A DNA stretch of 34,996 bases from the NCBI GenBank assembly GCA_902581925.1, contig CACHQB010000012.1:1-34996 (forward strand), read 5' to 3'. Origin of the DNA: an uncultured Pelagibacteraceae bacterium (GTDB taxonomy: Bacteria > Pseudomonadota > Alphaproteobacteria > Pelagibacterales > Pelagibacteraceae). This document shows, piece after piece, positions 1-8,138 of the stretch (positions within the stretch are counted from its first letter, which is position 1; every line of letters starts with the position of its first letter). The notes beneath the pieces were generated by a model that searched no databases, was not told the DNA's origin, and saw only the letters and a list, made by a program, of their open reading frames with translations. The translations under genes and the position numbers were made by a program.

Positions 1-253
1 TTTGTGAAGGTTTTCCGATAATGTTTGAAAATAAATAAACAAAAAAAGATCCTAATATGATTCCAAAAAAAACTACAAAAATATTTAAACTATATATTAA
101 GTATAAAGAGGATATTAAAGAAAAACCAATTACACTTTGTACATTAGCGCCCCAAAAACAAAATAGATCTTTCCAATTCCAAGTTTTATAATTTGGATTA
201 ACTGTGACTAAGTCCCAATTAGATAGAGAATATTTTACTTTAGGTTGATTCAC
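1..253 (-). CDS. NCS1-family permease, N-terminal part (runs off left edge)
   Basis: The reading frame stays open from a GTG at 251-253 to the window edge, giving 84 codons. An in-frame TAA lies immediately before the GTG and no ATG occurs in the frame, so GTG is the likely start. The N-terminus has the layout of nucleobase:cation symporter-1 proteins (cytosine, purine, hydantoin, allantoin or thiamine permeases): SNWDLVTVNPNYKTWNWKD, then FWGANVQSVIGFSL, a hydrophobic helix, and IIGKPSQ, which matches the family's conserved stretch before its third helix. It would be an inner-membrane importer; the substrate cannot be told from this part. It lies 25 bp after the TRAP large subunit on the same strand and is probably cotranscribed. 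Family assignment is fairly sure, substrate unknown. Confidence 0.72.
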   Translation of the reverse strand, partial: MNQPKVKYSLSNWDLVTVNPNYKTWNWKDLFCFWGANVQSVIGFSLISSLYLIYSLNIFVVFFGIILGSFFVYLFSNIIGKPSQ

Positions 254-278
254 TTAATTTATTTTAAACTAATAAATT

Positions 279-1613
279 CTACTGTCCATATAAGAGAGTT
301 GGTAGCCATAACGCAATTTTAGGAAATATGATTATTAAAATTAAGCCTATAACTTGTAGAACCATAAATTGCATCATTCCATAATAAATATCTTTTAAAT
401 CCCATTCAGGTACTACACCTTTTAAAAAATATGCAGACAAAGCTACAGGTGGAGATAGCCAGGCGGTCTGGAGATTTACAGCGACCAATATTGCAAACCA
501 AGTTAAATTAAAGCCTAAAGCCTCAATTAATGGTAAAAGAATTGGGACAATAATCATCACAATTGGTACCCATTCTAATGGCCAACCTAATAAAAATATT
601 GCAACCATAACAATTCCTAGGATTAAATATTTATTCATTTCTAATCCTAACAAAAATTCAGTTAACAAAGTTGGAGTACCAAGTCTTGCAAATACAGCCC
701 CGAAAAAGTTTGATGCAGCGACTAAAACCATAATTAAAGCAGTAATTTCTAAAGTTTTAACTAGTGCCTCTTGAAGTTTAGATAGAGTTAATTTTTTGTA
801 GGCTAATGAAAGCAATAAAGCTCCCATAGCACCACAACCTGCTGCTTCTGTAGGTGTTGCAAAACCAAACAATATACTACCTAATGCAGCAAAGACGAGA
901 GCTGCAGGTGGAACTAAACCTAAGAAAAATTCAATCCAAACTTCTTTCATGCTTGCTGCCCTCATTTCTTCTGGAATTACAGGTCCTAATTTTGGATTTA
1001 TCATGCATCTTATTGTTGTGTAGCCAGCGTATAAACTAGCAAGAAGAATTCCAGGTATTATAGCAGCAGCAAATAAGTCAATTACAGGAATTTCCATAAT
1101 TGGACCCATCACAACAAGCATAATACTTGGTGGAATTAAAATTCCTAAAGTACCACCAGCTGTAATTGTGCCAGCTGCAAGTCTTACATCATAACCAGAT
1201 CTATTCATTGATTTTGCAGCCATGATTCCCAGTATGGTTACTGAGGCACCAACAATTCCTGTTGCTGCAGCAAAAATAACTGAAACAAATAAAACTGCAT
1301 AATACAAAGAACCTCTTACTTTAGCTAACATCATTTGGAATGAAGAAAACAATCTTTCCATTAGTCCTGCTTGTTCCATCATAATGCCCATAAAGACAAA
1401 GAGCGGGACGGCGGCGAGGGTTTGTTCGGTCATGACCATCGAGAACTGGAGGGTCATTAAATAAAAGACTAATTTTCCAAATCCTAGATACCCAAATACA
1501 AAACCTAAGAAAATTAATGTAAAAGAAATTGGAAATCCGACAAAGATTGCAAAAAGCATTACTCCAACTAAAATAAAACCTAAAATGGCTGGATCAATTA
1601 ATTCTGCTATCAT
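279..1613 (-). CDS. dctM: TRAP transporter large permease subunit, DctM family
   Basis: This 444-aa protein consists almost entirely of hydrophobic helices and has the usual length for DctM. Family motifs are visible: LAAVPLFVFMG (about residues 66-76), GTLGILIPPSIMLVV (about 153-168), ATPTEAAGCGAMGA (about 250) and NLQTAWLSPP (about 380-389). It forms the ion-driven transport channel of a tripartite periplasmic (TRAP) importer with DctQ and the binding protein DctP. Its start overlaps the end of dctQ by 4 bases. Codon use is odd in two places: residues 53-71 and 381-385 are written with GC-ending codons in an otherwise AT-ending gene (see findings). The family call is sure; the substrate is not visible from this subunit. 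Confidence 0.95.
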   Translation of the reverse strand: MIAELIDPAILGFILVGVMLFAIFVGFPISFTLIFLGFVFGYLGFGKLVFYLMTLQFSMVMTEQTLAAVPLFVFMGIMMEQAGLMERLFSSFQMMLAKVRGSLYYAVLFVSVIFAAATGIVGASVTILGIMAAKSMNRSGYDVRLAAGTITAGGTLGILIPPSIMLVVMGPIMEIPVIDLFAAAIIPGILLASLYAGYTTIRCMINPKLGPVIPEEMRAASMKEVWIEFFLGLVPPAALVFAALGSILFGFATPTEAAGCGAMGALLLSLAYKKLTLSKLQEALVKTLEITALIMVLVAASNFFGAVFARLGTPTLLTEFLLGLEMNKYLILGIVMVAIFLLGWPLEWVPIVMIIVPILLPLIEALGFNLTWFAILVAVNLQTAWLSPPVALSAYFLKGVVPEWDLKDIYYGMMQFMVLQVIGLILIIIFPKIALWLPTLLYGQ

Positions 1614-2224
1614 TCATCTACTCCTGGCCATTTTCCTCTTGTTGCAGCCCAATAACTTTTAAATAATTCTGAAATACCTTGGATTAGTAAAAATATTATT
1701 CCAATAAGTAGGCAACTTTTAATTGGCCACATATAAGGCATCCAGGTTGTATCCATTCCTCTCTCACCTCTTTGAATAGACTCCCCTACATATCCAATAG
1801 TCATGTAAAGAAATACTATTAAGCCTGGAAAATAAAATAAAATATATAACCAAAAATCAATTGTTCCTTGATTCTTAGTTTTAAAATTTCTGTATAAAAA
1901 ATCAGCTCTTATATGAACACCTTTAGAAAGTGCATAACCAGCACCCAACATAAAAAGTGCACCATATAAAAATCTACTTATATCGTAAGCCCAAATTGTT
2001 GGGGAATGAAATAATTTTCTAGCAAGAACTTCATAAGTCATTGCAAGAATTAATGGCATTAATATCCAACAAACAACGTTACCAACCCATTTGCTAAATT
2101 TATCTATATTTACAATTGAACTTGCCATCCATGGTGGCATATCACTTGGCATTTTTCCTGAACCACCTCGCCTTTCGGCAATCATTTCATCCGATATATC
2201 TAATTTGCCTGGTTCGTCTGCCAT
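1610..2224 (-). CDS. dctQ: TRAP transporter small permease subunit, DctQ family
   Basis: This 204-aa protein has a hydrophilic N-terminus of about 40 residues and then four predicted membrane helices, as expected of DctQ. Recognisable pieces are WILMPLILAMTYEVLARKLF in helix 1 and the segment ALSKGVHIRADFLYRNF, resembling the family's G.HI.vD motif. It is the small membrane partner of DctM. The stop overlaps the dctM start by 4 bases, so translation is likely coupled. A 65-bp spacer carrying a strong hairpin separates it from the binding-protein gene upstream, which suggests that dctP is made in excess over dctQM. Confidence 0.92.
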   Translation of the reverse strand: MADEPGKLDISDEMIAERRGGSGKMPSDMPPWMASSIVNIDKFSKWVGNVVCWILMPLILAMTYEVLARKLFHSPTIWAYDISRFLYGALFMLGAGYALSKGVHIRADFLYRNFKTKNQGTIDFWLYILFYFPGLIVFLYMTIGYVGESIQRGERGMDTTWMPYMWPIKSCLLIGIIFLLIQGISELFKSYWAATRGKWPGVDE

Positions 2225-2242
2225 AAAATTTTGTATAAAAAA

Positions 2243-2270
2243 TTAGAGCGGACTATTAAGTCCGCTCTAA
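2243..2270 (-). terminator. Perfect 12-bp hairpin between dctP and dctQM
   Basis: Arms at 2243-2254 and 2259-2270 are perfectly complementary (TTAGAGCGGACT pairing with AGTCCGCTCTAA) around a 4-base loop. In the direction of transcription the stem is followed by a T-rich run (TTTTTTATAC). It can act as a partial terminator or as a 3' stabiliser of the dctP message; such structures are common between binding-protein and permease genes. Confidence 0.8.
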
Positions 2271-2289
2271 CGTAAAGATTATTTAATGA

Positions 2290-3384
2290 TTACTTTAATG
2301 TTGCTGCGTGAGCCATTCCTAGCTTCGCATTAGACATTTGAGCACCACTCCAGAAAGGAACTGCGATATCAGCAAATTCTTTCATAGAGTCCCAAACTTC
2401 AGCAAAGAATGCATTTTTAGCTGCGTTTGTTTCCAAACTTTTCTTAGCAGCTGCCATGTATTCTGTGAAGTAATCAGAAGGAGTATCTTCTAATTTTACA
2501 CCATGAACTTCTGTAAGCTCTTTTAAAGCTTTTCCGTTTTCATAGATTCTGTAACTTAGAGATTTCGCTAGAGATGCATTTGCTGCAACTTCTAGAGACT
2601 TCTTCTCATGAGCACTCATAGCTTCATATGTTTTTCCAGTAATATAAAAGTCAGCATTTACGACTACTTGGTGTAAACCTTGTAGGTAGTAGTGCTTTAA
2701 TACTTTTTGGAAACCAAACGTTAAGTCTGGTTTTGGACAACACCATTCAGCAGCATCAATAGTTCCTGCTTCTAAAGCTGGTAGAATATCTCCACCACCC
2801 ATAGCAACAGATGCTATACCGATATCTTTATATGTTTGTCCTGGAATTCCTGGAGGAGTTCTGAACTTATATTTTCTAAAGTCAGCCATATCTTTAATTG
2901 GTTTTGGAAACCAACCTAATGCTTCTGGTCCAACTGGTTGAATCATAAATCCTTTGATATCTCTTCCCATTTCTTTCCATAGTCTGTCGTATAGCTCTTT
3001 TCCTCCACCATACTGAAACCATGATAAGAATGCGATGTTGTCAATACCAACACCGCCACCAGCTACTGGCGAACCAAATAACATAGCGGCAGGATGATCA
3101 CCTGACCAATAGTGTGTCCAAGCAAATCCACAGTCGATAAGTCCTTTATCAACAGCATCTAAAGTTTCTTTTACACCAACAACTGCTCCTGCAGGCATAA
3201 TTTCAAACTTAAGAGATCCGCCTGTCAAAGTTGTAACAGTGTCAGTAAAGTCTTTTAACATTTTAACTTCATCAGCCTTGGTGTTAAGAACTGTCTGACA
3301 TTTTAGTGTTTTTGCAGCATTAGCGTTTGAAATAAATCCAAATACCATAGCAACTGCAAATAACATTGAAATGATTTTTCTCAT
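2290..3384 (-). CDS. dctP: TRAP transporter periplasmic substrate-binding protein, DctP family
   Basis: This 364-aa protein starts with a clear Sec signal peptide (MRKIISMLFAVAMVFGFISN, cleavage near ANA-AK), followed by a DctP fold. The motif KFRTPPGIPG (about residues 172-181) contains the arginine that in this family usually holds a substrate carboxylate or other anion. The segment AAEWCCPKPDL (about 211-221) resembles the subgroup annotated as mannitol/chloroaromatic or 2-oxoacid binders. It captures the substrate in the periplasm for DctQM. A purine-rich AGAGAGGG lies before the ATG. The divergent neighbour is a GMC dehydrogenase, so the substrate may be the alcohol oxidised by that enzyme; this is inference. 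Confidence 0.93.
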   Translation of the reverse strand: MRKIISMLFAVAMVFGFISNANAAKTLKCQTVLNTKADEVKMLKDFTDTVTTLTGGSLKFEIMPAGAVVGVKETLDAVDKGLIDCGFAWTHYWSGDHPAAMLFGSPVAGGGVGIDNIAFLSWFQYGGGKELYDRLWKEMGRDIKGFMIQPVGPEALGWFPKPIKDMADFRKYKFRTPPGIPGQTYKDIGIASVAMGGGDILPALEAGTIDAAEWCCPKPDLTFGFQKVLKHYYLQGLHQVVVNADFYITGKTYEAMSAHEKKSLEVAANASLAKSLSYRIYENGKALKELTEVHGVKLEDTPSDYFTEYMAAAKKSLETNAAKNAFFAEVWDSMKEFADIAVPFWSGAQMSNAKLGMAHAATLK

Positions 3385-3530
3385 ATCGTTTTTTCCCTCT
3401 CTTTATTTTTAAAAAAGAAAGCTTGTCAAAGAATGAAATCTAAAACAAGTGTTAATATTGGATTATTTTAATTTTTTTGTGTACAGAACTATTACAAATG
3501 AAAAATTTTAATTTATAAGAGTTCTAAGTA
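3385..3530. promoter_or_regulatory. Divergent promoter region, dctP and GMC dehydrogenase operon
   Basis: This 146-bp spacer lies between two divergent operons and must hold both promoters. It contains an interrupted inverted repeat CTTGT...ACAAG (about 3422-3449) that could bind a regulator, and a Shine-Dalgarno-like purine run before dctP. I could not assign -35/-10 pairs with confidence. Confidence 0.5.
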
Positions 3531-5126
3531 ATGGATAATTTTGACTATATTATTGTTGGTGCTGGATCTGCTGGATGTGTTCTTGCTAACAGAATTTCAG
3601 CTAACCCTAAGAATAAAGTCTTGCTTTTAGAGGCAGGTGGTAAAGATACTAATCCATGGATTCATATTCCTGGAGGGTATTTTAAAACAATGCATAATCC
3701 TGAAACAGATTGGTGTTTTAATACAGAGGAAGAGCCTTTCTGTGACAATAGAAAGATGACTTACCCAAGAGGAAAAACGCTTGGAGGAAGTTCTTCTATT
3801 AATGGAATGCTTTATATTCGAGGGCAATCAAATGATTATAATTATTGGAGACAATTAGGAAATGTAGGATGGTCATGGGATGATGTTCTTCCTTATTTTA
3901 AAAAATCTGAAGATTTCCAGTTTGGAAAAAATGAATTTCATGGTGCTGGTGGACCTTTAAAAGTAGAAAAAATTAGATCTACTTTTAAAGTTTTAGATTT
4001 ATTTTTGGAAGCTGCAGAGGAATTTGGATATAAAAAAACCGATGATTTTAATAATGGTGATAATGAGGGTATGGGATATTTTCCCTTAACGGTAAAAAAT
4101 GGTTTTAGGTGTAGCACTGCAGTTGGGTATTTAAATCCAGTAAAGAATCGAAGTAATCTAAAAATTATAACTAAAGCTCACATCAAAAATATTGAATTCG
4201 AAAATAAAATTGCCAAAAAAGTTAATTTTTGGACTGGTGACAAGTTGAATACTGTTGAAGCAAATAGCGAAATCATATTAAGCGCTGGTACTATTGGATC
4301 TCCACATATACTTCAAGCTTCAGGCTTGGGTCCTGCTAAATTACTAAAAGATAACGGCATTGAAGTTATAATGGACCAGAAAAGTATAGGCCAAAATTTA
4401 ACAGATCATCTAATGTTAAGACCTGTATATAAGATAAAAAATTTAGAAACTTTAAATGATATTTATTATAGTTTCACAAAGAAAATATTTACTGGATTAA
4501 AATTTTTCTTAACACGAACTGGTCCACTTACAGTTGGTGCTAGTTATTTATGTGGTTTCGTAAAAAGTGATCCACATTTAGAAACTCCTAACTTACAATT
4601 TCATGTTTCTCCTGCTAGTACAGATCTTTTAGGAAAATCATCGTTACACAAATTTCCTGCTTTCACACCAACCATTACTAACGTAAGACCTACAAGCAGA
4701 GGATCTATTGAACTTAAATCTTCAGATACAAGAATTCCTCCAAAAATTAAAATGAATTATCTGTCAACAGATGAAGATAGAGAAATAGCAGGTAAGTCTC
4801 TTAAAATAGTAAGAAAAATAGTTATGGAGTCAAAAGCCTATAAAGATTATGGGCCAGAAGAATTAAGACCAGGTATAAATATTACTGACAATGAGCAGTT
4901 AGCTGTTGAAGCGGGAAAATATGCTAATACAATTTTCCATCCTGTAAGTACTTGCAGAATGGGTAAAGATGAAAATGCAGTAGTGTCTGATCAGTTAAAG
5001 GTTCATGGAGTCAAAAACTTAAGAGTAATTGATGCATCAGTAATGCCTTATATCACCTCAGGAAATACTAATGCACCTACTATTATGATTGCAGAAAAAG
5101 GTGCAGACATGATACTACAGCAGTAA
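3531..5126 (+). CDS. GMC-family FAD-dependent alcohol dehydrogenase (choline dehydrogenase-like)
   Basis: This 531-aa protein has the normal GMC length. The FAD-binding Rossmann motif is at the N-terminus (DYIIVGAGSAGCVLANRI). GMC signature 1 is around PRGKTLGGSSSINGMLYIRG (about residues 83-102), signature 2 is GTIGSPHILQASGLGP (about 254-269), and the C-terminal catalytic pair is present as His470 (HPVSTCRMG) and Asn514 (SGNTNAPT). Such enzymes oxidise primary alcohols and pass electrons to quinone. They are often annotated as BetA, but choline specificity cannot be read from sequence, and no betaine aldehyde dehydrogenase or choline transporter is nearby. It heads a rightward operon, with its stop overlapping the next ATG by one base, and it diverges from a TRAP operon. 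An isethionate dehydrogenase role is possible given xsc downstream, but this is speculative. Confidence 0.9.
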   Translation: MDNFDYIIVGAGSAGCVLANRISANPKNKVLLLEAGGKDTNPWIHIPGGYFKTMHNPETDWCFNTEEEPFCDNRKMTYPRGKTLGGSSSINGMLYIRGQSNDYNYWRQLGNVGWSWDDVLPYFKKSEDFQFGKNEFHGAGGPLKVEKIRSTFKVLDLFLEAAEEFGYKKTDDFNNGDNEGMGYFPLTVKNGFRCSTAVGYLNPVKNRSNLKIITKAHIKNIEFENKIAKKVNFWTGDKLNTVEANSEIILSAGTIGSPHILQASGLGPAKLLKDNGIEVIMDQKSIGQNLTDHLMLRPVYKIKNLETLNDIYYSFTKKIFTGLKFFLTRTGPLTVGASYLCGFVKSDPHLETPNLQFHVSPASTDLLGKSSLHKFPAFTPTITNVRPTSRGSIELKSSDTRIPPKIKMNYLSTDEDREIAGKSLKIVRKIVMESKAYKDYGPEELRPGINITDNEQLAVEAGKYANTIFHPVSTCRMGKDENAVVSDQLKVHGVKNLRVIDASVMPYITSGNTNAPTIMIAEKGADMILQQ

Positions 5127-5719
5127 TGTTTGCAGAATTTTTTACACCAGAACAAATAGCAATATTAACTCAAATTATTTTAATTGATTTAGTTTTAGCT
5201 GGAGACAATGCAATTATAATTGGAATGGTTGCATCTAAATTTCCACCAGAACAAAGAAAAAAAGTTATCTTCTGGGGAATTGGTGGTGCAGTTATTTTAA
5301 GAATTATTTTAACATTGCTTACCGCATATCTCTTACAAATTACAGGTTTAAGGTTAATAGGAGGATTGCTGCTTCTTTATATTGTTTACAAACTTTATGT
5401 GGATGTAATAAAAGGCTCAGAGAACGAAGAGGACATAAAAGTAGATAGCTCTAGTTTTTTAAAGGCTATTTGGACTGTGTTATTAGCTGATTTTACAATG
5501 AGTTTAGATAATGTCCTGGGTGTAGCAGGTGCAGCTGGGGAACATTATGGACTTCTTGTTTTTGGGTTAGTTTTGTCAATTGTTTTAATGGCAACTGCAG
5601 CAACTTTAATTTCTGGATGGATTAAAAAATATAAATGGATAGCTTGGCTTGGATTATTAGCTATTTTAATTGTAGCTGTTGAGTTGATTTACACAGATAT
5701 TAAAATATTATTCTTTTAA
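5126..5719 (+). CDS. TerC/YjbE-family integral membrane protein
   Basis: This 197-aa, almost entirely hydrophobic protein belongs to the TerC superfamily, short YjbE/YkoY type. The two conserved acidic membrane motifs are present: LIDLVLAGDNAIIIGM near residue 20 and DFTMSLDNVLGVAGAA near residue 125. Relatives export manganese or supply metal to secreted proteins. The start overlaps the stop of the GMC gene (TAATG), as does its own stop with the next gene, so it sits in a translationally coupled operon. Its connection with the flanking dehydrogenases is unknown. Confidence 0.88.
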   Translation: MFAEFFTPEQIAILTQIILIDLVLAGDNAIIIGMVASKFPPEQRKKVIFWGIGGAVILRIILTLLTAYLLQITGLRLIGGLLLLYIVYKLYVDVIKGSENEEDIKVDSSSFLKAIWTVLLADFTMSLDNVLGVAGAAGEHYGLLVFGLVLSIVLMATAATLISGWIKKYKWIAWLGLLAILIVAVELIYTDIKILFF

Positions 5720-6477
5720 TGTATCTTCAAAAAATAAATCTTAAAAACAAATATGCTTTAGTTACTGGTGCAGGCAAAGGACTTGGAAGAGCATGTTCAA
5801 TTGCATTAGCTGAGGCAGGTGCAACTGTTATAGCTTTAAGCAGAACTTCCTCAGATCTTAATAAATTAGAAAAGGATATTAAAAAAGTTAAAGGAAAAAT
5901 TATTAAGGTTTCGTGCGATGTAATGAATTATGAAGATTTAAAAAAAAAATTAGATAAAATAAAAATTATTGATGTATTGGTTAATAATGCGGGGACTAAT
6001 ATTCCAGAACCTTTTGAGCAAATAAAACAAAAAAGTATGAATTACCTTGTAGATTTAAATCTAAAGGCGGCATTTAACGTAGCGCAACTTGTTGTAAAAA
6101 AAATGCTTAAAAATAAAAAAAGAAATGGATCAATTATAAATATGTCATCTCAACTAGGCCACGTTGGTATGCGTGGTAGAAACGTATATAATATGACTAA
6201 ATTTGGTATTGAGGGGTTAACCAAAGGCATGGGCGTCGAATTAGCTAAAAAAAATATCAGGGTTAATACGGTAGCTCCTACTTTTGTTGAAACGCCAATG
6301 GTAAAAAATTTTTTTAAAAACAAAAAATTTAAAAAATTAGCCCTTGGAAATATTCCTATGGGAAAAGCAGCTACTGAAAGTGATGTTGCTACAACAGTAT
6401 GCTTTTTGGCATCCTCGGCATCTTCAATGATTACGGGAACATCAATAATTATAGATGGTGGATGGACAGCTCAATAA
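5719..6477 (+). CDS. Short-chain dehydrogenase/reductase (SDR)
   Basis: This classical 252-aa SDR has an N-terminal cofactor motif TGAGKGLG (residues 16-23), NNAG (89-92), the active-site tetrad Asn114, Ser144, Tyr157 and Lys161 (YNMTK), and the C-terminal SSMITGTSIIIDGGWTAQ typical of gluconate 5-dehydrogenase and 3-oxoacyl-ACP reductase-like members. It would be a cytoplasmic NAD(P)-dependent oxidoreductase acting on an alcohol or ketone. The substrate is not identifiable; its neighbour is a GMC alcohol dehydrogenase, so it may act on the same compound. The start overlaps the preceding stop by one base, and its 3' end overlaps the next gene by 16 bases. Confidence 0.9.
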   Translation: MYLQKINLKNKYALVTGAGKGLGRACSIALAEAGATVIALSRTSSDLNKLEKDIKKVKGKIIKVSCDVMNYEDLKKKLDKIKIIDVLVNNAGTNIPEPFEQIKQKSMNYLVDLNLKAAFNVAQLVVKKMLKNKKRNGSIINMSSQLGHVGMRGRNVYNMTKFGIEGLTKGMGVELAKKNIRVNTVAPTFVETPMVKNFFKNKKFKKLALGNIPMGKAATESDVATTVCFLASSASSMITGTSIIIDGGWTAQ

Positions 6478-7265
6478 TTTATAGACTTTTTTTTATTTTT
6501 TTAATTTTTATATCGCCAGTAAAAGCTATTGAGTTCCAAGGTAAATTTCTCCAAGGTCATTTTATATTAGGTAAAACTGATACCAATGCTAAAATTTTAG
6601 TTGGAAAAAAAGAGGTTAAAGTTTCAAAAGATGGTTTTTTTGTCTTTGGTATAGATCGAGATCAAAAATACGACTTAACATTCACAAAAATTATTAATGG
6701 AAAAAAATCAATAATTACAAAAAAAGTTTTAAAAAGAAAATACAATATACAAAGAATAGATGGTTTGGAAGAAAGTAAAGTAACCCCACCCGAGTCTGTT
6801 TATAAAAGAATTAAAAAAGAAAATAATGCAATTGGAGAAGCAAGAGCAATAAATTCTAATCTACAATTTTTTAAAGAAAAATTTATCATGCCAGTCGAAG
6901 GAATAATAAGTGGTGTTTATGGTAGTCAAAGAATTTTAAATGGTAAACCAAGGTGGCCACACTATGGAATAGATATTGCAGCTAAACAAGGAACAATGAT
7001 ACAATCTTCTGGTTCGGGTGTAGTTACTATGGCTGAAGATGATTTATATTATACTGGTGGAACAGTTATAATGGATCATGGTCATGGGATATCAACAATA
7101 TATTCTCATTTAGAAAATGTATTAGTCTCGGTTGGTGATCAGATAAATCAGGGTGATATAATAGGAACTGTAGGATCAACAGGAAGATCAACAGGACCGC
7201 ATTTGGATTTTAGAGTGAATTGGTTTCAAACGAGACTAGATCCAATGTCTGTATTAAGTAATTAA
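6462..7265 (+). CDS. Secreted M23 (LytM-type) peptidase-domain protein with altered third motif
   Basis: The frame stays open from 6399, but I choose the ATG at 6462 (267 aa) because the protein then begins with a signal peptide (MDSSIIYRLFFIFLIFISPV, cleavage near KA-IEF) and overlaps the SDR gene by only 16 bases. The C-terminal half is an M23 domain: HYGID (His167, Asp171), MDHGHGISTIYSHL (His226) and GPHLD (His247, Asp249). Family members cut peptidoglycan cross-links or activate amidases. In the usual HxH motif the second histidine is a zinc ligand; here it is aspartate, so the metal site is altered or the domain is non-catalytic. The protein is periplasmic. It sits between the SDR and EamA genes. 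Confidence 0.88.
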   Translation: MDSSIIYRLFFIFLIFISPVKAIEFQGKFLQGHFILGKTDTNAKILVGKKEVKVSKDGFFVFGIDRDQKYDLTFTKIINGKKSIITKKVLKRKYNIQRIDGLEESKVTPPESVYKRIKKENNAIGEARAINSNLQFFKEKFIMPVEGIISGVYGSQRILNGKPRWPHYGIDIAAKQGTMIQSSGSGVVTMAEDDLYYTGGTVIMDHGHGISTIYSHLENVLVSVGDQINQGDIIGTVGSTGRSTGPHLDFRVNWFQTRLDPMSVLSN

Positions 7266-7276
7266 ATTTAAAAAAG

Positions 7277-8137
7277 GTGAATTATAAATCAAAAGAAACA
7301 CTAGGTATAATATTTGCGATCCTGGCTTATTTTTCTTTTTCAATTCTAGATGCAATTCAAAAAAGTGCAGTATTATATTATTCTATATTTCAATTATTAT
7401 TTATAAAATATATCTTTGTACTCATATTAAGTATTCTAGAGGCTAGAAGAACAAAAATTATTAATTTTTATAGATCTAATAATTTAAAATTACAAATTAT
7501 AAGAAGTTTATTATCTATTTTAGAATCTGGTTTTTTTGTTTTATCTTTTAAGTATTTGTCTTTAGCAAATGCACACAGTATTGGGGCATTAGCACCAATA
7601 ATAATTGTGGTATTGTCTGTATTTATTTTAAACGAGAAAGTTACAATTAAAACTTGGTTGGCAATTTTCATTGGGTTTATTGGAGTGCTAATTATTATTA
7701 GACCTGGTTCTGATGTTTTTAGTGTAAAATCGCTTATCCCGTTAATAGCTGCTTTTTTTCTAGGTCTCTATCAAATAGCTACAAAAAAAATGACAGAATA
7801 TGATGCCCCTGAAGTGTCATTATTTTATTCTTCTTTGGTTGGAATATTTGTAACCTCTATAATGGCATTTTTCTTTTGGCAACCTGTGCATTTTAATTCA
7901 TTATTATTCTTTTTACCAATTGGGATTTTTTTTTCCTTAGGTATATACTTCCAAATATTAGCTCTTAATAATGCTAGAGCTAGTATCATCCAACCATTTC
8001 ATTATACATTAATCTTTTGGGCAATAATTTTTGGTTTTTTCTTTTATGAGGATATTCCAGATTTATTTACAATGGTAGGTGCGATAATAATTACAACGTC
8101 GGGAATATTTGTTATTAATCAAACTACTAAAAGTTAG
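7277..8137 (+). CDS. EamA/DMT-family transporter
   Basis: This 286-aa protein has about ten predicted membrane helices in two EamA repeats. The first repeat ends near VLSVFILNEKVTIKTWLAIF and FIGVLIIIRPG (about residues 113-142); the second ends near GAIIITTSGIFVINQ. Family members usually export amino acids or other metabolites. The start is GTG at 7277. No ATG lies in frame nearby, and the purine run AAAAAGG almost touches the start codon, so the initiation site is less certain than the gene. It closes the rightward operon and converges, with a single base between stops, on the FAD oxidoreductase gene. Confidence 0.88.
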   Translation: MNYKSKETLGIIFAILAYFSFSILDAIQKSAVLYYSIFQLLFIKYIFVLILSILEARRTKIINFYRSNNLKLQIIRSLLSILESGFFVLSFKYLSLANAHSIGALAPIIIVVLSVFILNEKVTIKTWLAIFIGFIGVLIIIRPGSDVFSVKSLIPLIAAFFLGLYQIATKKMTEYDAPEVSLFYSSLVGIFVTSIMAFFFWQPVHFNSLLFFLPIGIFFSLGIYFQILALNNARASIIQPFHYTLIFWAIIFGFFFYEDIPDLFTMVGAIIITTSGIFVINQTTKS

Positions 8138-8138
8138 G

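Noticed and set aside
3531-5126. Naming the GMC gene betA
   Set aside because: GMC motifs do not show substrate, and no betaine-pathway genes are present.
6399-6461. Longer M23 frame starting inside the SDR gene
   Set aside because: It would add 21 residues before the signal peptide and overlap the SDR by 79 bases. The ATG at 6462 gives a proper signal peptide.
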